This document shows positions 56,946 to 64,000 of a stretch of DNA of 64,000 nt, one piece after another. The stretch spans positions 3,720,001-3,784,000 of the forward strand of contig NZ_HG938353.1 in the NCBI RefSeq assembly GCF_000731315.1. Reading direction: 5' to 3'. The translations under genes were made by a program, and so were the position numbers. The stretch is from Neorhizobium galegae bv. orientalis str. HAMBI 540 (GTDB taxonomy: Bacteria > Pseudomonadota > Alphaproteobacteria > Rhizobiales > Rhizobiaceae). Positions within the stretch are counted from its first letter, which is position 1. Each line of letters starts with the position of its first letter. The notes beneath the pieces were generated by a model. That model was not told the DNA's origin and did not search any database. It saw nothing but the letters and a program-made list of their open reading frames with translations.

Positions 56946-57596
56946 TTATTTTCCCTTATCCTTAATAGCCCCCAGGAAGCTTTTGACAGGTTCCGTGGTC
57001 TTTTCGACCATCACCGCGACCCCTTTGGCGTTCGGATGCATGCCGTCCGAGAGCTGGAGCGTGGAAATGGTCGCGACCCCATCCAGGAAGAACGGATAGA
57101 GCGGCACCGCGTATTTCTCCGCCAGCCGCTTGTAGATCGGGTTGAACTTTTCGGCATAATCCCCGCCCATGTTCGGCGGTGCCAGGATGCCGATCAGGAA
57201 CACCGGGATTTTCCGTTCCTTCAGCCGCGCCAGGATCGCATCGAGGTTCTTTTCCGACTGCTCGGGAGAGATGCCGCGCAGCGCATCGTTGGCGCCGAGC
57301 TCGAGGATCACGCCGTCAGTTCCGTCGGGCACCGACCAGTCGATGCGCGAAAGCCCTCCTGCTGTCGTATCGCCCGAAACGCCCGCATTGGTGACCACGA
57401 CATTCTGCCCATCGGCCTTCAGCGCCGCCTCGAGCTGGGCCGTATAGGATTCGGAAGGCGCAAGCTGGTAACCCGCCATCAGGCTGTCGCCGAAACCGAC
57501 GAGCTGGATCGCCTTATCCTGCGCGGCGGCCGGCATTGCGGCCAGCGCCAGCGCGGACATGACGATGAAGTGAAGCAGGCTTGCTTTAAAACTCAC
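56946..57596 (-). CDS. SGNH-family arylesterase/thioesterase (TesA-like)
   Basis: A 216-residue secreted hydrolase with signal peptide ending MPAAAQ. The SGNH blocks are seen: GFGDSLMAGYQL (Ser), NAGVSGDTTAGGL (Gly), LELGANDALRG (Asn) and DGMHPNAKGVAVM (Asp/His). It is divergent from the ABC ATPase/FtsX pair, as in the E. coli tesA-ybbA-ybbP arrangement. It may hydrolyse lipids or esters in the periplasm. Confidence 0.92.
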   Translation of the reverse strand: MSFKASLLHFIVMSALALAAMPAAAQDKAIQLVGFGDSLMAGYQLAPSESYTAQLEAALKADGQNVVVTNAGVSGDTTAGGLSRIDWSVPDGTDGVILELGANDALRGISPEQSEKNLDAILARLKERKIPVFLIGILAPPNMGGDYAEKFNPIYKRLAEKYAVPLYPFFLDGVATISTLQLSDGMHPNAKGVAVMVEKTTEPVKSFLGAIKDKGK

Positions 57597-57673
57597 GATC
57601 CGTCTCCTAGATTGAGCGCTACCGCAACGCGGTGTTCGGGTTACGCTTCACGCCTAATATAGGACGGTTCGAT

Positions 57674-58387
57674 TTGACTAAAACCATCATCACGCTGAAG
57701 AAAGCCGATCTGACCCTCGGCAGCGCGGCGGCCTCGGTGCATGTGCTGAAGCAGATCGACCTCGAAATCCGTGCAGGCGAAGCCGTCGGTATCGTCGGGC
57801 CTTCGGGCTCGGGAAAATCGACGCTGCTGATGGTTCTGGCCGGCCTCGAACGCCTCGACAGTGGCGAGATCGTCATCAACGACGCACCCCTTCACGCCCT
57901 TTCCGAAGACAGGCTTGCCGATTTCCGCGGTCGCAATATCGGCATCGTTTTCCAGTCCTTCCACCTGATCGCCAACATGACGGCGCTCGAAAACGTCGCC
58001 GTGCCGCTCGAACTCGCCAATGTGAAGGACGCCTTCGAAATCGCCCGGCGGGAGCTCGCAGCCGTCGGCCTCGGCGAACGGCTGAGCCACTATCCCGGCC
58101 AGCTTTCCGGCGGCGAGCAGCAGCGCGTGGCGATTGCCCGCGCCCTTGCCCCCTCGCCGTCCGTGCTGATCGCCGACGAACCGACCGGCAATCTCGACAC
58201 CGAGACCGGCCGGCAGATCGCCGACCTGCTCTTTTCGAAACAAGCGGAGCGCGGCATGACCATGCTGCTCGTCACCCATGATAACGCGCTTGCCGCCCGC
58301 TGCTCGCGCCAGATCCGCGTCCGCTCCGGCGAGATCGTCGGCGACAGCGCCACCGCCCACGCGACCGTTCAGGCGGTCTCCGCATGA
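57674..58387 (+). CDS. ABC transporter ATP-binding protein (YbbA/LolD-like)
   Basis: A 237-residue ATPase: GPSGSGKSTLLMVLAGLE, Q-loop [38 protein letters not shown] and VLIADEPTGNLD. I start at TTG of LTKTIITLKK, behind AGGA; a GTG 14 codons upstream is possible but the extra residues are not conserved-looking. Its stop overlaps the FtsX gene start as ATGA. Confidence 0.9.
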   Translation: MTKTIITLKKADLTLGSAAASVHVLKQIDLEIRAGEAVGIVGPSGSGKSTLLMVLAGLERLDSGEIVINDAPLHALSEDRLADFRGRNIGIVFQSFHLIANMTALENVAVPLELANVKDAFEIARRELAAVGLGERLSHYPGQLSGGEQQRVAIARALAPSPSVLIADEPTGNLDTETGRQIADLLFSKQAERGMTMLLVTHDNALAARCSRQIRVRSGEIVGDSATAHATVQAVSA

Positions 58388-60927
58388 GGTCGGCCTTTCC
58401 GCGCCTTTCGATTTCCTTCCGCCTGGCGCTGCGCGAAATGCGCGGCGGCCTGGCCGGCTTCTACATCTTCCTAGCCTGCATCGCGCTCGGCACCGGGGCG
58501 ATCGCGGCGGTCAATTCGGTATCGCGGGCGATTACCGGCGCCATCGCATCCCAAGGCCAGGAAATCCTTGCCGGCGACATCCGCTTCGAGCTGAACAACC
58601 GCGAGGCCACCGACCAGGAACGCGCGTTTCTAACAAGCCTCGGCAAGGTTTCGGTTTCCACCAGCCTGCGCTCTATGGCACGCAAGCCCGACGGTTCCGA
58701 ACAGGCGCTGGTCGAGGTCAAGGCGGTGGACGACGCCTATCCCCTCTATGGCAGCTTCCGCGCCGAGCCCTCGGCGCCGCTGCCCGACCTGCTTGGCAAG
58801 CAGGGAGACACTTTTGGGGCGCTGGCAGCCCCGCTGCTGCTGGAACGCCTCGGCCTCAAGGACGGCGATCAGCTTCTGCTCGGCAATGCCAAGCTGACAT
58901 TGCGCAGTACGATCACCGCCGAACCGGACGCACTTTCCGACGGTTTCGGCTTTGCGCCGCGCCTGATCGTCAGCCGCGAAGCGCTTGCAGCTTCGGGCCT
59001 GATCACCACCGGCAGCCTCGTCGAACATGCCTACAAGATCCAGCTCGACGATCCGGCGACCCGTTCGACGCTGACCGCCCGCGCCAACCGCGAATTTCCA
59101 AGTGCCGGCTGGTCCGTTCGCACCAGCGACCGGGCCGCCCCCTCGCTGACCGAAAATGTCGATCGCTTCTCGCAATTCCTGACACTGGTCGGCCTGACGG
59201 CCTTGATCGTCGGCGGCGTCGGCGTCGCCAATGCGGTGCGCGCCTTTCTTGACGCCAAGCGCACCACCATCGCCACGTTCAAGTGCCTCGGCGCACCGGC
59301 CTCGGTGGTGACGATGATCTACCTCATCCAGATCATGCTCCTCGCAGTAGTCGGCATCCTGATCGGTCTCGTCATCGGCGCGGTTTCGCCCTTCGTGGCG
59401 CTGCAGTTCCTCGAAGGCGTGCTGCCGGTACCGAAGGAAGTGACCTTCTATCCCTCGGCGCTGGCGCTTGCCGCGCTGTTCGGCATCCTGATCACCTTCG
59501 CCTTCGCGGTCCTCCCGCTCGGTCATGCCCGCGAGGTTCCGGCAACCGCCCTCTTCCGGGAGCAGAGCTTCGACAATACCCGCCTTCCCTCCTGGCCCTA
59601 TCTTCTGGCCGCCGGCCTGGCGCTCGCTGCCCTGGCAACGCTGGCCATCTTCTCTGCCGAGGAACGCTTCATCGCCTCTGTTTTCCTTGCCGCAGTCGCC
59701 GGCGCTTTCGTGCTGCTGCGCCTCGTGGCAGCACTGATTGCAGCACTGGCGAGGAGAAGCCCGCGGGTAAACTCGCCGGCGCTGCGGCTGGCGATCGGAA
59801 ATATCCACCGGCCCGGCGCGCTGACGCCTTCAGTCGTTCTGTCGCTCGGCCTCGGCCTTGCCCTGCTCGTGACGCTGGCGCTGATCGACGGCAATATGCG
59901 CCGCCAGCTGACCGGCAGCATCGCCCAGCAGGCGCCGAACTTCTTCTTCGTGGACATCCAGGGATCGGAGCGCGAAGGCTTCGTCAACATCCTGAAACAG
60001 CAGGCGCCGGAGGGTACGATCACCCAGGTGCCGATGCTGCGCGGCCGGATTCTCGCTTTCAACGGCCAGGACGTCACCCAGATGAACGTGCCGCCAGCCG
60101 GCCGCTGGGTGCTGCGCGGCGACCGCGGCATCACCTATGAGGAGAAGCTTCCCACCAACTCGGCGCTCACCGCCGGACAATGGTGGGGTGCCGACTACAC
60201 CGGCGAACCGCTCGTGTCCTTCTCGGCTGAAGAGGCCGGCGAACTCGGCCTGAAGATCGGCGATACCGTCACCGTCAACGTGCTCGGCCGCAACATCACC
60301 GCGCGCATCGCCAATTTTCGCAAGGTTCAGTGGGAATCGCTGTCGATCAATTTCGTGATGATCTTCTCGCCGAACACGTTTCGCGGCGCGCCGCATGCCT
60401 GGCTCGCGACGTTGAGCGACCCTTCGGCCACCGCCCAACAGGAAGCCTCGATCCTGCGCGCCGTCACCAACGCCTATCCGACCATCACCAGCGTCCGGGT
60501 GAAGGATGCGATCGACATCGTCGACCAGCTCGTCGGCCAGCTCGCGACCGCGATCCGGGCCGCTGCCGCCGTTGCGCTGATCGCCTCGGTGCTGGTGCTT
60601 GCCGGTGCGCTCGCCGCCGGCAACCGGGCTCGCACCCATGACGCCGTCATCCTGAAAACGCTCGGCGGCACGCGCGGCATGCTGATGCGCGCCTTCAGCT
60701 ACGAATATATGATCCTAGGCGCGGCAACCGCGCTCTTCGCACTCGTCGCCGGCGGCCTCTCCGCCTGGTTCGTGGTCAGCCGCATCATGCGGCTTCAATC
60801 GGTCTTCCTGCCTGATGTTGCGGTGCTGACGCTCGCCGTTTCGCTGGTACTGACGGTCGGAATAGGCCTTGCCGGCACCTGGCGCATATTAGGGCAGAAA
60901 GCCGCACCTGTGCTGCGCGAGCTCTAA
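58384..60927 (+). CDS. FtsX-like permease (YbbP-like)
   Basis: An 847-residue protein with an N-terminal membrane helix (AGFYIFLACIALGTGAIAAV), a large periplasmic MacB-like domain, then two FtsX blocks (LTALIVGGVGVANAVRAFLDAKRTTIATFKCLG and AAAVALIASVLVLAGALAAGNRARTHDAVILKTLGGTRG), typical of YbbP. The ATPase partner overlaps it and the TesA-like gene is divergent. The substrate is unknown. Confidence 0.92.
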   Translation: MRSAFPRLSISFRLALREMRGGLAGFYIFLACIALGTGAIAAVNSVSRAITGAIASQGQEILAGDIRFELNNREATDQERAFLTSLGKVSVSTSLRSMARKPDGSEQALVEVKAVDDAYPLYGSFRAEPSAPLPDLLGKQGDTFGALAAPLLLERLGLKDGDQLLLGNAKLTLRSTITAEPDALSDGFGFAPRLIVSREALAASGLITTGSLVEHAYKIQLDDPATRSTLTARANREFPSAGWSVRTSDRAAPSLTENVDRFSQFLTLVGLTALIVGGVGVANAVRAFLDAKRTTIATFKCLGAPASVVTMIYLIQIMLLAVVGILIGLVIGAVSPFVALQFLEGVLPVPKEVTFYPSALALAALFGILITFAFAVLPLGHAREVPATALFREQSFDNTRLPSWPYLLAAGLALAALATLAIFSAEERFIASVFLAAVAGAFVLLRLVAALIAALARRSPRVNSPALRLAIGNIHRPGALTPSVVLSLGLGLALLVTLALIDGNMRRQLTGSIAQQAPNFFFVDIQGSEREGFVNILKQQAPEGTITQVPMLRGRILAFNGQDVTQMNVPPAGRWVLRGDRGITYEEKLPTNSALTAGQWWGADYTGEPLVSFSAEEAGELGLKIGDTVTVNVLGRNITARIANFRKVQWESLSINFVMIFSPNTFRGAPHAWLATLSDPSATAQQEASILRAVTNAYPTITSVRVKDAIDIVDQLVGQLATAIRAAAAVALIASVLVLAGALAAGNRARTHDAVILKTLGGTRGMLMRAFSYEYMILGAATALFALVAGGLSAWFVVSRIMRLQSVFLPDVAVLTLAVSLVLTVGIGLAGTWRILGQKAAPVLREL

Positions 60928-60984
60928 TTCGTCCAGAGGTAGTATTTCGCGTTAACTCACGGATCAAATTCCCGTCAGAACGTC

Positions 60985-61011
60985 CCATAGGTTGCTAAAT
61001 AGCGCCTATGG
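60985..61011 (+). terminator. nested hairpin after the ABC/FtsX operon
   Basis: Outer arms CCATAGG/CCTATGG and inner arms GCTA/TAGC with AA loop, followed by CTTGCGTTTTTC. It lies 57 bp after the FtsX stop, so probably a terminator, although the T-run is short and delayed. Confidence 0.5.
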
Positions 61012-61161
61012 CTTGCGTTTTTCGCTTGGCGCACCTCTTGTATGTGAAGCGATCTCGCATCATATTTATGCGCAGGCTTGCTGGAGCTCCGCAGCGGCGC
61101 CTGGGTCCGTGAAAAAGGGGGCCCGACACCGTGAATAATTCCGGAGCTTAAAGAGGAAACA

Positions 61162-61944
61162 ATGGCTGACTTTAACAACTACCAGACCCGGGCGGCGCAG
61201 GGTCGCGCCCAGTCCGGCGCGATGATCGATGAAGGCCTGCGCGCCTACATGCTCAAGGTCTACAACCTGATGGCTGTCGGCTTGGCTATCACCGGTATCG
61301 CCGCTTATGGTATCTCGGCCCTCGCAACGACGACGGATGCAGCTGCAGCTGTCGCCCGGCTTCCGAACGGCATCCTGCTGACCAGCCTTGGCGCTGCGAT
61401 CTACGGTTCGCCGCTTCGCTGGGTCGTCATGCTCGCACCGCTCGCCGTGGTGTTCTTCCTGAGCTTCCGCGTTCATAAGATGAGCGTCGGCGCTGCTCAG
61501 AGCACCTTCTGGGGCTATGCGGCTCTGATGGGTCTGTCGCTGTCGTCGATCTTCCTGGTCTACACGGCCCAGAGCATCGTTCAGACATTCTTCATCACCG
61601 CTGCTTCCTTCGGCGCGCTGTCGCTTTACGGCTACACAACGAAGAGAAGCCTGTCGGGCATGGGCTCGTTCCTGATCATGGGCCTGTTCGGCCTGATCAT
61701 CGCCTCGATCGTCAACATCTTCCTGGCGTCTTCCGCGCTCGGCTTTGCGATCTCCGCGATTGGTGTTCTGATTTTCGCAGGCCTCACCGCCTACGATACC
61801 CAGAAGATCAAGGAAATGTACTTTGACGGCGACGACGTCGCGGTTGCTGGCCGCAAGGCCATCATGGGCGCTCTGACCCTTTACCTCGACTTCATCAACC
61901 TCTTCACGTTCCTCCTCCAGTTCCTGGGCAACCGGAACAACTAA
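61162..61944 (+). CDS. Bax inhibitor-1/YccA family membrane protein
   Basis: A 260-residue, seven-helix membrane protein. The family signatures are MLKVYNLMAVGLAITGIAAYG, FFLSFRVHKMSVG, GLSLSSIFLVYTAQSIVQTFFITAASFGALSLYGYTTKRSLSGMGSF and FAGLTAYDTQKIKEMY with the conserved Asp. It may act as a calcium leak or a protease modulator. TTGTAT and CATATT spaced 17 bp, 82 bp upstream of the start, are a candidate promoter. Confidence 0.93.
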   Translation: MADFNNYQTRAAQGRAQSGAMIDEGLRAYMLKVYNLMAVGLAITGIAAYGISALATTTDAAAAVARLPNGILLTSLGAAIYGSPLRWVVMLAPLAVVFFLSFRVHKMSVGAAQSTFWGYAALMGLSLSSIFLVYTAQSIVQTFFITAASFGALSLYGYTTKRSLSGMGSFLIMGLFGLIIASIVNIFLASSALGFAISAIGVLIFAGLTAYDTQKIKEMYFDGDDVAVAGRKAIMGALTLYLDFINLFTFLLQFLGNRNN

Positions 61945-61967
61945 TCTCGAGGAACTCGAACAGGAAA

Positions 61968-61992
61968 AGGCGGCCTCCGGGTCGCCTTTTTT
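61968..61992 (+). terminator. terminator of the Bax inhibitor-1 gene
   Basis: AGGCGGCC-TCCG-GGTCGCCT with one G-T wobble, then TTTTTT. It lies 24 bp after the stop. Confidence 0.85.
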
Positions 61993-62050
61993 GTTGCCCG
62001 GCTTCGCGTTGCGGCATAGGCTTGGCCATTCCTTTCAACGGCCTGCCTCA

Positions 62051-62608
62051 ATGACATTCCATCTCCGCGACGCCTCCCCCGCCGATCTTCCGACCATCAC
62101 CGAGATCTATCGCGACAGCGTGCTGAACGGCACCGCAAGTTACGAGATCTTACCCCCGGACCAGGCTGAGATGACGGCTCGCTTCGAGGCGATCCGTGCC
62201 AAGGGGTATCCCTATATCGCAGCGGAACAGGAAGACGGCACGCTCCTCGGTTACGCCTACGCATCGGCCTTCCGGACCCGCCCCGCCTATCGCTGGCTGG
62301 TCGAGGATTCGATCTATCTGGCGCCGGAAGCGCGCGGCAAGGGCGTCGGCAAGGCGCTGCTCAAGGAATTGCTGGTGCGCTGCGAGGCGCTTGGTTTCCG
62401 CCAGATGGTCGCCGTCATCGGCGGCGCGAGCCCGGCGTCCGTGGCACTCCATCGCGGCCTCGGTTTCGAACTGACCGGCACCCTGAAGGGCACCGGCTTC
62501 AAACACGGAAAATGGCAGGATACCGTGCTGATGCAGGCAGCCCTCGGCGAAGGCAACGAAACCGATCCGGATCCCAGCGTCTATCCGGGTTCGCTGTTTA
62601 CCGAGTAG
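62051..62608 (+). CDS. GNAT acetyltransferase (phosphinothricin N-acetyltransferase-like)
   Basis: A 185-residue acetyltransferase of the PAT/YncA type: LRDASPADLPTITEIYRDSVLNGTASYEILPP at the N-terminus, GYAYASAFRTRPAYRWLVEDSIYLAPEARGKGVGKALL and VIGGASPASVALHRGLGFELTG. True substrates are often methionine derivatives rather than the herbicide. I start at MTFHLRDAS. Confidence 0.92.
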   Translation: MTFHLRDASPADLPTITEIYRDSVLNGTASYEILPPDQAEMTARFEAIRAKGYPYIAAEQEDGTLLGYAYASAFRTRPAYRWLVEDSIYLAPEARGKGVGKALLKELLVRCEALGFRQMVAVIGGASPASVALHRGLGFELTGTLKGTGFKHGKWQDTVLMQAALGEGNETDPDPSVYPGSLFTE

Positions 62609-62617
62609 CAATCAGCG

Positions 62618-63007
62618 TCAGTCGATCAGTTTCAGCACCTTGTCGAACACCTTGAGCACCTGCGGCAGCTCATGGCCGCGCTTCATGATCAACCCGTGGG
62701 TGTTCGTCACGGAATAGGCGCCCTGCTTGGCGGCAAGCTTCGGGTTCTTTTCGATTCGGAACAGCGGCGTCTCGCCCGAGCGCTTGAAAATGGAGAACAC
62801 CGCCCGATCCTTGAGGTGATCGATAGCGTAGTCCTTCCATTCTCCCTCGCCGACCATGCGGCCGTAAATCCTCAAGATTGCGTCGAGTTCGCGCCGGTGG
62901 AAGGTGACCGGCGCAGGATCGAGATTCTGCCGATATTCACTGAGATCGACGACGACGGCTGTGTCCCGGGATCTCTGGCCCCCCGGCAAATCCGGCTGAT
63001 CTGTCAT
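62618..63007 (-). CDS. DUF2794 family protein
   Basis: A 129-residue protein of a family restricted mainly to alphaproteobacteria: FHRRELDAILRIYGRMVGEGEWKDYAIDHLKDRAVFSIFKR is the core. The function is unknown. I start at MTDQPDLPGG behind GGGAG at 5 bases; an ATG 11 codons upstream (63040) lacks a ribosome-binding site. Confidence 0.85.
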   Translation of the reverse strand: MTDQPDLPGGQRSRDTAVVVDLSEYRQNLDPAPVTFHRRELDAILRIYGRMVGEGEWKDYAIDHLKDRAVFSIFKRSGETPLFRIEKNPKLAAKQGAYSVTNTHGLIMKRGHELPQVLKVFDKVLKLID

Positions 63008-63299
63008 CAAGACTCCCAAATCGTCAAATGTCAGAGACATGACAGTTTGCCCGAGAGGCTGCAAAAATCAACCCCGGCAATTTCGCCAGGGACGAACCGC
63101 ACGATTTTATTGTTGCCCCATTTCGAACAAAAGAGTGCCCGATTTCGAAGCGAAATTGACGATGTTGGTTGGCGCCGTTTTCAGCGCCATATGGCCCGGT
63201 CTGGTGCATTGACCCTTACCCCCAGCCCCCCAATGTTATTGGATCGGGCCGCCAACAAGAATTCACATACAGTCAGCCAGTCCTGAACCGCGCCTGCGG

Positions 63300-64000
63300 T
63301 CAGTAGTTTTTGCGACCCACCATCAATACCGTCGCGCCGAGAATGGCTGCCGGTTCGCCGCCCGGACCGGAGGTCTGCAGCAGGATCGCGCAACCGTCCT
63401 TCTTGGACTTGCCCATCAGCTTGCCCGGCAAGGTCAGCTTCATGCTCTGGCCGTTCCAGGTGCCGACCGACTGCACGTCATAGACGGCGTGCCAATATTC
63501 CATGTTCTTGCCGCTGTTTTCACCCTTGGTGACATCCACCTGCTGGCGCTTGGTGAAGTAGGCAACGACGACATCCGCCTGTCCCTTGCCGTTGCCGATC
63601 TCGATCTCGATCTCGTCGCCGCGCATCGCAGCGGTGACCGGAACGTCGAGCCCCTTGCCGTTCTGGCCGAGCATCTTCACCTTGTCATTGATGACCGTGA
63701 GGTCCGTGCCCTTGACATGATCGCGGCCGTTGATGACCGCCTGCGGAGTATAGACGCCGCTGCGTCCGAGCGACTTGGCATAACCATATTGCCGCTCGGT
63801 ATTTTCCTTGGAGCTCAGCGTATCGGTCCAGCCGAGATAGTTCCAGTAGTCGACGTGGTAGGAGAGCACGACCATGTCGCCCTGCGCCACCAGCTCGCCC
63901 AGCGCTGCGTCGGCCGGCGGGCAGGAAGAACACCCCTGAGAGGTGAAAAGCTCGATCACGCCCTTCGGCGCTCTCACCTCTCCCGCAAATGCAGCGCCCG
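63300..64000 (-). CDS. DUF1223 family protein, thioredoxin-like (5' end outside window)
   Basis: Partial gene running off the right edge; the visible codons begin GAAFAGEVRAPKGVIELF, which looks like the end of a signal peptide. The CxxC-type motif is SQGCSSCPPADAAL, followed by VVLSYHVDYWNYLGWTDTLSS and GVYTPQAVINGRDHVKG, the DUF1223 signature. It is a probable exported redox protein. 63008-63299 (292 bp) between it and DUF2794 shows nothing else I can support. Confidence 0.88.
   Translation of the reverse strand, partial: GAAFAGEVRAPKGVIELFTSQGCSSCPPADAALGELVAQGDMVVLSYHVDYWNYLGWTDTLSSKENTERQYGYAKSLGRSGVYTPQAVINGRDHVKGTDLTVINDKVKMLGQNGKGLDVPVTAAMRGDEIEIEIGNGKGQADVVVAYFTKRQQVDVTKGENSGKNMEYWHAVYDVQSVGTWNGQSMKLTLPGKLMGKSKKDGCAILLQTSGPGGEPAAILGATVLMVGRKNY

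Overview
The window is high-GC chromosomal DNA from an alphaproteobacterium, most likely a member of the Rhizobiaceae (Rhizobium, Neorhizobium or Agrobacterium type). Support comes from gene order: sdhCDAB next to an Omp19-like lipoprotein, zapE, mdh, sucCDAB and lpdA; hemC-hemD followed by a mitofilin-like protein and HemY; and many rhizobial small families (DUF1223, DUF2794, IalB, DUF1232, COG4223). About 65 protein genes are packed tightly, often with 4-bp ATGA or GTGA overlaps. I saw no rRNA, tRNA, CRISPR array or insertion sequence.

Layout. 1-7.7 kb: priA, a RecF-like ATPase, a GNAT and an acyltransferase, then xerC, a TraB/GumN protein and a cytochrome b561. 8.4-25.6 kb, all on the minus strand: one block of TCA-cycle genes (sdhC-D-A-[nuclease-like gene]-B, omp19-like, zapE, mdh, sucC, sucD, sucA, sucB, MAPEG, unknown, SDR, lpdA), so malate dehydrogenase, succinyl-CoA synthetase, 2-oxoglutarate dehydrogenase and succinate dehydrogenase sit together. 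26.3-29.8 kb: minus-strand operon tsaD-gpsA-yciI-EVE-ETFB-type methyltransferase. 29.9-35.0 kb: plus-strand hemC-hemD-mic60-like-hemY-terB-like. 35-40.3 kb: MFS, YggT-DUF167, ppa, GNAT, typA. 40.4-44.2 kb: an ABC transporter behind four tandem Pho-box repeats. 44.3-54.6 kb: M3 peptidase, transporters with a MarR regulator, argG, SDR, LysE-type exporter, rlmN, IalB-like protein. 54.9-64 kb: an orphan ECF sigma factor, phhB, thpR, a tesA/ybbA/ybbP-like module, a Bax-inhibitor-1 protein, DUF2794 and a DUF1223 gene cut by the window end.

Most notable: (1) a lower-GC gene with PD-(D/E)xK nuclease residues inserted between sdhA and sdhB with no free space on either side; (2) an ABC transporter that looks like a ferric-iron importer by family but has a four-repeat Pho box and lacks an obvious iron-binding tyrosine pair, pointing to a phosphorus compound such as a phosphonate; (3) a 26-bp inverted repeat with 12-bp arms between zapE and mdh; (4) an alphaproteobacterial Mic60 candidate in the heme operon. 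Start codons were chosen from ribosome-binding sites, overlaps and family N-termini, and some are uncertain as noted.
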